Positions 7,034 to 12,382 of a DNA stretch of 12,382 nucleotides are shown piece by piece. Location of the stretch: the NCBI GenBank assembly GCA_011170385.1, contig DUFE01000015.1:1-12382 (forward strand), given 5' to 3'. Every line of letters starts with the position of its first letter. The stretch's first letter is position 1. Position numbers and translations under genes: made by a program. Origin of the DNA: Dehalococcoidia bacterium (lineage in GTDB: Bacteria; Chloroflexota; Dehalococcoidia; Dehalococcoidales; W693). The notes under the pieces are model-generated. The model was not told the origin of the DNA, ran no database searches, and saw nothing but the letters and a program-made list of their open reading frames with translations.

Positions 7034-8410
7034 TTATTCGGTCTTACCGACAATCTCCCTGGCTCTGGCGATAGCCTTCGCTACCTGTTGTGGGGACGTG
7101 CCACCGGTTACGTTCCTAGCTGCGATGGACGATGCAGCCGTGACTTTAAAGATATCGTCATCGAAGAGCGACGAAAACTTTCTATATTCATCCAGACTTA
7201 GCTGGTCGAGGGGTTTGTCCTTATCGGTGGCATAGCGTGTTAATTTAGCGGTTATGCCATGGGCGGAGCGGAATGTCTCCCCCCTGGCTACCAGATAATC
7301 CGCTATATCTGTCGCCAGCATATAGCCCCGCATAGCCGCCCGTTCCATGTTTTTTTTATTAACCTTGAGGCTACCTATCATACCATAGAATACACAGAGC
7401 GATGACAGCAGCGTATCGACGGCATCGAACAGTCCTTCCTTATCTTCCTGAAGGTCGCGGTTGTACGATAGCGGCAAGCCCTTCATCGTTGTTAGCATCG
7501 CCATCATGTGGCCATAGATTCGCCCCGTCTTGCCGCGGCAGAGCTCGGCAGCATCCGGGTTCTTCTTCTGCGGCATCAGGCTGCTGCCGGTGGTATAGGC
7601 GTCGTCCAGTTCGATGAAGCCGAACTCAGCGGAAGCCCACAGTATAATCTCCTCTGCAAGTCTGGACAGGTGCATCATGCATACGCTGGCGGCAGCGAGG
7701 TATTCGATAACAAAGTCGCGGTCGGAGACGGCATCCATACTGTTGCGGCTGACCTGGCTGAAGCCCAATTCGCTGGCGACGAACTCACGATCTATGTTAT
7801 AGGCGACGCCAGTAAGCGAGCCGCTGCCTAAAGGCATAACATCTGCGCGTTTCAGGACATCGTTGAGGCGCTCGGCATCACGCTGAAACATCTCGAAGTA
7901 AGCCAGCAGGTGGTGGGCAAACAAAACGGGCTGCGCTGGCTGCAGGTGCGTATAGCCGGGCATAATAACATCTTTATTGCCTTCGGCAAGGTCGACCAGC
8001 GAAAGCTGCAGCTTACTGATGCCGGCTATAGTTTCCGCTACGGCGTCTTTTACAAAGAGACGCAAATCTAGGGCGACCTGGTCGTTTCGGGAGCGGGCGG
8101 TGTGCAACCTGCCGGCAACCTCACCGATTATCTCGAACAGCCTGGCTTCGATAGCCATGTGAATATCCTCCAGCTCCGTCCTGAAAGTAAACTTCCTATT
8201 CTCAATCTCTGCGGCGACGTCTTCCAGTCCCCTGCATATGGCTTCAGCGTCTTCAAGAGGTATAATATTCTGTTTCGCCAGCATCTTAGCGTGGGCGATA
8301 CTGCCGTCGATGTCGTAACGGTAGAGGCGATGGTCGAAGGGCAGAGATAAGGTATAACCTATCATCGCCTCGCTCGGCGGCTTGTTGAAGCGGCTCCTTA
8401 TATGACTCAT
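7034..8410 (-). CDS. argH: Argininosuccinate lyase
   Basis: ArgH cleaves argininosuccinate to arginine and fumarate, the last step of arginine synthesis; it works as a cytoplasmic homotetramer of the fumarase/aspartase superfamily. The 458 residues are the usual length. Motifs are FDHRLYRYDIDGSIAHA at 25-41, the substrate-binding HTARSRNDQV at 103-112, MPGYTHLQPAQP at 150-161 with the catalytic-base region His154, and the superfamily signature GSSLMPQKKNPD at 275-286, which carries the catalytic serine. The start is ATG at 8410 with GGAGG 9 nt upstream. It follows argG by 22 bp and is the last gene of the arginine run. No hairpin with a T-run follows; the convergent rpmB stop is 8 bp away. 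The N-terminus (MSHIRSRFNKP) lacks the LWGGRF form usual in the family but keeps RF-x-KP. Confidence 0.96.
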   Translation of the reverse strand: MSHIRSRFNKPPSEAMIGYTLSLPFDHRLYRYDIDGSIAHAKMLAKQNIIPLEDAEAICRGLEDVAAEIENRKFTFRTELEDIHMAIEARLFEIIGEVAGRLHTARSRNDQVALDLRLFVKDAVAETIAGISKLQLSLVDLAEGNKDVIMPGYTHLQPAQPVLFAHHLLAYFEMFQRDAERLNDVLKRADVMPLGSGSLTGVAYNIDREFVASELGFSQVSRNSMDAVSDRDFVIEYLAAASVCMMHLSRLAEEIILWASAEFGFIELDDAYTTGSSLMPQKKNPDAAELCRGKTGRIYGHMMAMLTTMKGLPLSYNRDLQEDKEGLFDAVDTLLSSLCVFYGMIGSLKVNKKNMERAAMRGYMLATDIADYLVARGETFRSAHGITAKLTRYATDKDKPLDQLSLDEYRKFSSLFDDDIFKVTAASSIAARNVTGGTSPQQVAKAIARAREIVGKTE

Positions 8411-8432
8411 CTAACGATACCTCCTGGACGCT

Positions 8433-9635
8433 TTAGTCATCTTCGGTTTTTTGTACCTGCGACTGGGTTTTGTTCGGCAGCCCCCATATATGAATGAAAC
8501 CGGCGGCTGCGCTCTGGTCGAAGCGGTCACCCTTATCGTAGGTAGCCAGACTCAAGCTGTACAGCGAATGGAGGGACTTCCTGCCAACGACGCTGCACTT
8601 ACCCTTGAACAGCTTCAGCCGCACCGTGCCGCTGACGAACTGCTGGGTAGATTGTACGTATGCCGCCAGGTCACGGCGGTGGGCTGAAAACCACAGGCCA
8701 TCGTAGGTGAGCCCGGCATACTCTTGGGCTACCCTCTGCTTAAAGCGGAGCTGGCTCTTGGACAGGGTCAACGATTCCAGTGCCCGGTGGGCTTCCATAA
8801 GAACCACTCCGGCAGGTACTTCGTATATCTCCCTGGACTTGATACCCACCAGGCGGTTTTCGATCATATCTATCCTGCCGATGCCGTGGCTACCGGCGAG
8901 CTGGTTGAGGTACTGAGTAAGGCTGACTCCGTCCATTCGCCTGCTGTCCACATTAACCGGGACGCCCTTTTCGAAGCCTATCTCAATATAGGCGGCTTTA
9001 TCCGGAGCATCGGCGGGGGATACAGACCATAAAAAAGCGTCTTCGGGGGGCTCGTTCCAGGGGTCTTCCAACAAGCCGCACTCGATACTCCTGCCCCACA
9101 GGTTTTCATCTATGGAATATGGGCTGGATATGGTTATGGGCACCGGAATATTGTGCTGTTGCGCATAAGCTATTGTCTCTTTACGTGTCATACCCCACTC
9201 CCTGGCAGGGGCGATGATTTTAATATCCGGCGCCAGGGCGGTGATACCCACCTCGAACCTCACCTGGTCGTTGCCCTTGCCGGTACAGCCGTGAGCGATT
9301 GCCGTTGCTCCTTCTTTCAGAGCTGCATCGACGAGAACCTTTGACATAAGCGGGCGTGAAAGCGCCGTCGCCAGCGGGTATTGCTCCTCGTAGAGGGCTT
9401 CCGCCTGGAGCGCCGGAAAGACATAATCGTTGACGAATTGTTCTTTTACATCTACAACCATAGCCTTAATGGCGCCGACCTTGAGCGCCTTGTCGCGCAC
9501 GGCGGAGAAGTCCCGCTCGTTGCCGACATCGACTGTCAGGGCAATAACATCCAGGCTATATTTTTCCTTAAGCCATTTGATGGCGACAGATGTATCCAGT
9601 CCGCCGCTGTAAGCCAATACTACCTTATCTGCCAT
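8433..9635 (-). CDS. argG: Argininosuccinate synthase
   Basis: ArgG condenses citrulline and aspartate, using ATP, to argininosuccinate in the penultimate step of arginine synthesis. The 400-residue protein is a normal-length type I synthase. Motifs are the ATP-binding PP-loop AYSGGLDTS at 8-16, YPLATALSRP at 86-95 (citrulline/aspartate binding), AHGCTGKGNDQVRFE at 114-128, SIDENLWGRSIE at 174-185 and GRIDMIENRLVGIKSREIYE at 253-272. The start is ATG at 9635 with GGAAGG 6 nt upstream. It is 22 bp before argH and 76 bp after the hydrolase-like gene. A candidate promoter in that gap could express argGH independently of argB-argD. The last dozen residues (NKTQSQVQKTEDD) form a polar tail, as is usual near the end of this family. 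No ArgR operator was recognisable upstream. Confidence 0.97.
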   Translation of the reverse strand: MADKVVLAYSGGLDTSVAIKWLKEKYSLDVIALTVDVGNERDFSAVRDKALKVGAIKAMVVDVKEQFVNDYVFPALQAEALYEEQYPLATALSRPLMSKVLVDAALKEGATAIAHGCTGKGNDQVRFEVGITALAPDIKIIAPAREWGMTRKETIAYAQQHNIPVPITISSPYSIDENLWGRSIECGLLEDPWNEPPEDAFLWSVSPADAPDKAAYIEIGFEKGVPVNVDSRRMDGVSLTQYLNQLAGSHGIGRIDMIENRLVGIKSREIYEVPAGVVLMEAHRALESLTLSKSQLRFKQRVAQEYAGLTYDGLWFSAHRRDLAAYVQSTQQFVSGTVRLKLFKGKCSVVGRKSLHSLYSLSLATYDKGDRFDQSAAAGFIHIWGLPNKTQSQVQKTEDD

Positions 9636-9685
9636 TTCTAACCTTCCTTGAACTGATTATATTATATACTATCTCAAACCGATAT

Positions 9686-9715
9686 TTTATACCACCATAG
9701 CCTTAACGCCGTCAG
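9686..9715 (-). promoter_or_regulatory. Candidate internal promoter for argGH
   Basis: On the minus strand CTGACG at 9715-9710 (4 of 6 against TTGACA) is followed by 18 bp and TATAAA at 9691-9686, with a TGG extension at 9694-9692. The -35 box contains the TGA stop codon of the upstream hydrolase gene. Two further overlapping TATAAT hexamers (9666-9661 and 9661-9656) lie closer to argG but have no convincing -35 partner. Confidence 0.45.
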
Positions 9716-10608
9716 TCGGTAAAGTAATTATTCAGGAACTGTATGATCCGGGAACCGACACCGGGGTGTTGCCACTGGTAATCGTGGCCCGGGGCGCCGA
9801 TGTAAAGCAATATATTTCCCGGGTCCTCCTGCGATATGCCGAACAAAGCCTCTATATTGGCGCGTATAATGGTCAAGATATTGCCCTGGCTGAAAGAGTC
9901 GGGTATGATGCCATTGCTGCGGAGTATCAACGACCTCTCTGAGGAAGCGCTTTTGTTCCAGAAGGGAGGCCCCATCTGTATGCTGTAGACCTGTGGATTG
10001 TCCTCAAGGATATGCATGACGCTGTTACAGATGGTACAGCCGTTGCTTTCTCCGGCAAGGATGATTTTAATCCCTGGTATGTGTCGGGTGAGAAAATCCA
10101 CCCTCGAGGCAAGGTCACGGGCTTTCGAAGGGTAGAGACCGGGCGCCATCATAAGCTCGCTCAAGCAGCCATTCAGGGTTTTATCCGTGCGGTAGAAATC
10201 CAGCCACAGCGTATCATAGCCAAGATCGGTAAGCACAGCATCTACGCCGGCAATAAAATCCAGCCCGTAGGGGAAGTCCAGCATGGAAGACCATCCCCAG
10301 CCGCCGGAGTTATTGATTATAACCACGTCCGTATCTTTAGCCGCCAGATACATCCCCAGCAGCTGGCTGGTGAACTTCTGGCATTTCTGCTGGTTGTTGG
10401 CGAACAGCTCGGCGGCAAGATTGTCAGCTTCATCTATAAGAGATTGTGAGACGAGCGAAAAATCCTGTATGTAAAGGGGAGTGTTATTGCTGCCGACCTC
10501 GCTGGCGGTTGCCGGAACCACCGGCGAAGGAGCCAACAGCACGACAGCCAGTGATATTGCTACGAACAGGGCTGCCCCTATCTTGAGCTTGCGAAAGCTG
10601 GCTTCCAT
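9712..10608 (-). CDS. Secreted alpha/beta-hydrolase-like protein, function unknown
   Basis: I do not recognise a named family. The 298-residue protein begins with a signal peptide: a basic start (RKLK at 6-9), a hydrophobic core (about 11-31) and a likely cleavage site ATA/S at 33-36. There is no lipobox, so it is predicted to be exported. Features of an alpha/beta hydrolase are strand VVIINNSGGWGW at 95-106 (a possible oxyanion loop), KIILAGESNGCTI at 181-193 with a nucleophile-elbow GESNG (Ser188), and a C-terminal strand with LLYIGAPGHDYQWQHPG at 267-283, where His275 is the likely catalytic histidine. Four cysteines follow the signal (76, 148, 191, 194); 191 and 194 are spaced CxxC. The start is ATG at 10608, with only a weak AAGG site upstream. 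It lies 20 bp after argD, so it is probably co-transcribed, although an exported hydrolase has no obvious role in arginine synthesis. Substrate unknown. Confidence 0.78.
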   Translation of the reverse strand: MEASFRKLKIGAALFVAISLAVVLLAPSPVVPATASEVGSNNTPLYIQDFSLVSQSLIDEADNLAAELFANNQQKCQKFTSQLLGMYLAAKDTDVVIINNSGGWGWSSMLDFPYGLDFIAGVDAVLTDLGYDTLWLDFYRTDKTLNGCLSELMMAPGLYPSKARDLASRVDFLTRHIPGIKIILAGESNGCTICNSVMHILEDNPQVYSIQMGPPFWNKSASSERSLILRSNGIIPDSFSQGNILTIIRANIEALFGISQEDPGNILLYIGAPGHDYQWQHPGVGSRIIQFLNNYFTD

Positions 10609-10628
10609 ATAGGACCGACCTTTTAAAC

Positions 10629-11816
10629 CTAAACCTTAATACCGGACAGAGCCTTTTCCAGTATGGCAAGCGCCCGGTCGATATCGTCTTTATCGATGAT
10701 TAATGGCGGCATAAGGCGAATAGCGTTATCCTTGAGTACATTGACAAGCAGTCCGCCGTCAAGGCAGGTAAGCATAAGGCGGTTGGCGATGTCGTCGTCG
10801 AACTCCATAGCCTGTAACAGCCCCAATCCGCGTACGTCGGTGATGAATTCGAACATTTGCCTGAGATTATTCAAACCGTCGGCAAGAAACTTACCCATAT
10901 GTATAGCATTATCGGCGATGTTATTATCGATGATGAACTTGAGGGTAGAGTAGCCGGCGGTGGATGCTAATGGGTTACCACCGAAAGTAGAACCGTGTTC
11001 GCCGGTTGCGAAAACGGAAGCCTCTTCCATTGCAAGGATGGCTCCGATGGGTATGCCACTTGCCAGACCCTTCGCCAGTGTCATAATATCCGGCTCGACG
11101 CCGAACTGCTGGTAGGCGAACAGGCTGCCGGTGCGCCCGATGCCAGTCTGGATTTCATCAAGAATAAACAGAATGCCACTTTGCTGACATAGCTCCTGCA
11201 CCGCCTTAAGATAGCCTTTTTCGGGAAGATTTACGCCGCCCTCCCCCTGTATTGGCTCCAGCATTACGGCGCAGGTCTTGCCAGAAATTGCTTTCTTAAT
11301 CGCCTCTATATTGTTGTATTCAACATTAACGAAACCGCTGGGCAGCGGGATATACGGCTGCTGGAATTTGGATTGCCCGCTGGCAGAGACCATCGCCAGT
11401 GTGCGCCCGTGGAAAGAGCCGGTGGCGGTGATTACTTCATAGGCTCCTTCCAGGTGCAGGTGGCCATATCGGCGGGCGAGTTTGACTGCTCCTTCGGTAG
11501 CCTCGGCGCCACTGTTACATAAAAAGACTCTGTCCAGACAGCTGTTCTGTACCAGAAGCTCGGCAAGCTTCATTTGAGGGATGTTGTAAAAGTTGTTAGA
11601 CGTATGAATGAGGGTTTTTACCTGTTCGGTAACCGCTTTTACAACCGCCGGGTGGCAGTGCCCCAGGCTGTTGACCGCCCAACCGGCGACGAAGTCCAGG
11701 TATTCTCTGCCGTTCTCATCCCAGACCCTGGCTCCCTGCCCCCTGACTATGGTAAGCGGGGTGCGTTTATAGACGGGCATATAGTATTTCTGCTCTTTTT
11801 CCTGCCAGTCGGTCAA
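10629..11816 (-). CDS. argD: Acetylornithine aminotransferase
   Basis: A PLP-dependent class III aminotransferase. ArgD converts N-acetylglutamate semialdehyde to N-acetylornithine, and often also serves the succinyl-diaminopimelate step of lysine synthesis. The 395 residues are the usual length. Motifs are FVAGWAVNSLGHCHP at 42-56, NSGAEATEGAVKLARR at 101-116, FHGRT at 135-139, EPIQGEGG at 187-194, LDEIQTGIGRTG at 219-230 (the Asp contacts the pyridine nitrogen of PLP) and TLAKGLASGIPIG at 246-258 with the Schiff-base lysine Lys249, then HGSTFGGNPLA at 274-284. The start is TTG at 11816 with AGGAG 7 nt upstream. It lies between argB (228-bp gap) and the hydrolase gene (20-bp gap). The arginine neighbours support ArgD over ornithine- or GABA-aminotransferase, which share the fold. 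Confidence 0.94.
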   Translation of the reverse strand: MTDWQEKEQKYYMPVYKRTPLTIVRGQGARVWDENGREYLDFVAGWAVNSLGHCHPAVVKAVTEQVKTLIHTSNNFYNIPQMKLAELLVQNSCLDRVFLCNSGAEATEGAVKLARRYGHLHLEGAYEVITATGSFHGRTLAMVSASGQSKFQQPYIPLPSGFVNVEYNNIEAIKKAISGKTCAVMLEPIQGEGGVNLPEKGYLKAVQELCQQSGILFILDEIQTGIGRTGSLFAYQQFGVEPDIMTLAKGLASGIPIGAILAMEEASVFATGEHGSTFGGNPLASTAGYSTLKFIIDNNIADNAIHMGKFLADGLNNLRQMFEFITDVRGLGLLQAMEFDDDIANRLMLTCLDGGLLVNVLKDNAIRLMPPLIIDKDDIDRALAILEKALSGIKV

Positions 11817-11823
11817 CTTTTTA

Positions 11824-11828
11824 CTCCT
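11824..11828 (-). promoter_or_regulatory. Shine-Dalgarno site for the argD TTG start
   Basis: AGGAG on the minus strand lies 7 nt before TTG at 11816-11814. The resulting N-terminus (MTDWQEKEQKYYMPVYKRTP) has the expected length before the first conserved block, so the TTG start is preferred. Confidence 0.7.
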
Positions 11829-11835
11829 GCGTTCT

Positions 11836-11958
11836 TTGAGGGGTGATGGGCGGAAATAGATAACAAAGACAGACGTTTCTATTCATAACAACCTCTCCCC
11901 CATTGCCCCCCTCTCCTTACAAGGAGGGGGAATTTAAATGAGTGACTTTGCCCCTCAA
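11836..11958. repeat. Possible REP/MITE-like element: inverted repeats flanking a GC-rich hairpin
   Basis: TTGAGGGG at 11836-11843 is matched by its reverse complement CCCCTCAA at 11951-11958, bounding 123 bp. Inside is a stem CTCCTT/AAGGAG (11913-11918 with 11921-11926, AC between), extended by CCCC/GGGG (11908-11911 with 11927-11930) across a one-base bulge. CCTCTCC occurs twice (11892 and 11910). No T-run follows the hairpin on either strand, so it is not a classical terminator. The pattern resembles short dispersed palindromic repeats, but only one copy is in this window, so calling it a repeat is inference. Confidence 0.35.
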
Positions 11959-12044
11959 GCTCCCTATTTATTTGTGAGGTATTTATGTTTCGTATGTCCT
12001 AATCTCTCGGTTAGAGAAAGCCCTTAAACTGCCCTCTTATTCTG

Positions 12045-12382
12045 CTAAACCGGTTTTATCACCGTGCCGCTGCCGCCGGTGATGACTTCGTCTAGCAGGG
12101 CGTGCTTTCGCCTGCCGTCTATTATTATACATGATGTCTTGGCATTGCTTACCGCCCTCAAGCAGGCTTTGATCTTGGGTATCATTCCCCCGGAAGCAAC
12201 CCCTGAATCCATCAGCGCTTCGGCTTCACCCGGCGAAAGGCAGGGCAAAAGGCTACCTGCTTCGTTGCGAATGCCGTCGACATCGGTAAGAAGGATGAGC
12301 TTGTCGGCTCCGATGGCGGCGGCTATTTCACCGGCGATGGTATCACCATTTATGTTCAGCAGCAGGGGCGATGCTTCAGATC
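12045..12382 (-). CDS. argB: Acetylglutamate kinase, C-terminal part (runs off the window)
   Basis: ArgB phosphorylates N-acetylglutamate, the second step of arginine synthesis and often the feedback-controlled one. About 111 C-terminal residues are visible; the first half and start lie beyond base 12382. The visible frame begins SEASPLLLNINGDTIAGEIA, which contains the conserved N-I-N-x-D-T block that binds the substrate. It continues with KLILLTDVDGI, then EAEALMDSGVASGGMIPKIK, the family's GGM-x-PK motif, then IIIDGRRKHALLDEV and the terminal GGSGTVIKPV before TAG at 12047-12045. These are amino acid kinase family motifs in the normal order. A 228-bp gap follows before argD. Whether it is the arginine-inhibited type cannot be judged because the N-terminal helix is outside the window. 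Confidence 0.93.
   Translation of the reverse strand, partial: SEASPLLLNINGDTIAGEIAAAIGADKLILLTDVDGIRNEAGSLLPCLSPGEAEALMDSGVASGGMIPKIKACLRAVSNAKTSCIIIDGRRKHALLDEVITGGSGTVIKPV

Larger units (their letters stand above)
11817..12044. other. Long argB-argD gap, no gene recognised
   Basis: This 228-bp stretch separates two genes that usually abut or overlap in arginine operons. It contains a GC-rich hairpin (11908-11930), an inverted repeat around it (11836-11958), the argD Shine-Dalgarno site (11824-11828), and a small 5-bp stem (12003-12017). No convincing coding frame, promoter, terminator or ArgR operator was found in it. Confidence 0.6.

Noticed and set aside
11906..11930. GC-rich hairpin as a Rho-independent terminator after argB
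   Set aside because: No T-run follows it on either strand. The bases after it are AATTTAAA (plus) and CAATGGGG (minus).
12003..12017. Stem TCTCT/AGAGA downstream of argB as a terminator or attenuator
   Set aside because: Only 5 bp with a 5-nt loop, no T-run and no sign of an alternative structure or leader peptide.
1..12382. CRISPR array, tRNA, rRNA, transposase or defence system
   Set aside because: No regularly spaced repeats, cloverleaf, rRNA segment or transposase motif was seen on reading both strands.

Overview
The window is a gene-dense bacterial chromosome segment of moderate GC. Almost everything is on the minus strand, with one plus-strand gene (rpmB). The gene set suggests an anaerobe-type bacterium, most likely Chloroflexota, class Dehalococcoidia: a zinc-ribbon L28, an N-terminally extended RecG, tandem DegV proteins behind a FakA homologue, and frequent TTG starts behind good Shine-Dalgarno sites. 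This assignment rests on recalled family resemblance, not on a search.

Layout from right to left along the minus strand. First is an arginine-biosynthesis run: the 3' end of argB (12045-12382), a 228-bp gap with a GC-rich hairpin inside an inverted repeat, argD, a secreted alpha/beta-hydrolase-like protein of unknown function, argG and argH. The hydrolase gene lies where many bacteria place argF, which is absent here. argG has its own candidate promoter, overlapping the hydrolase stop codon.

rpmB (plus strand) converges on argH with only 8 bp between stop codons. It diverges from a second minus-strand run that begins at about 6707: a FakA-type fatty acid kinase, two FakB-type DegV proteins, recG, and a small ferritin-like protein of the encapsulated-ferritin (EncFtn/Flp) type. 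The intergenic distances of 27, 27, 30 and 38 bp suggest one transcription unit. FakA should phosphorylate fatty acids presented by the two DegV proteins. The DegV proteins differ at a conserved fatty-acid-site position (His versus Tyr), so they may bind different acyl chains or differ in activity. RecG and the ferritin are functionally separate passengers. No encapsulin shell gene adjoins the ferritin gene within the window.

At the left edge is the 5' part of argS (arginyl-tRNA synthetase), with an extended -10 promoter.

No tRNA, rRNA, CRISPR array or complete insertion sequence was seen. The window is mostly housekeeping. The items most worth a second look are the orphan EncFtn-like ferritin, the hydrolase inside the arginine run, the repeat-like element between argB and argD, and the diverged FakB pair.
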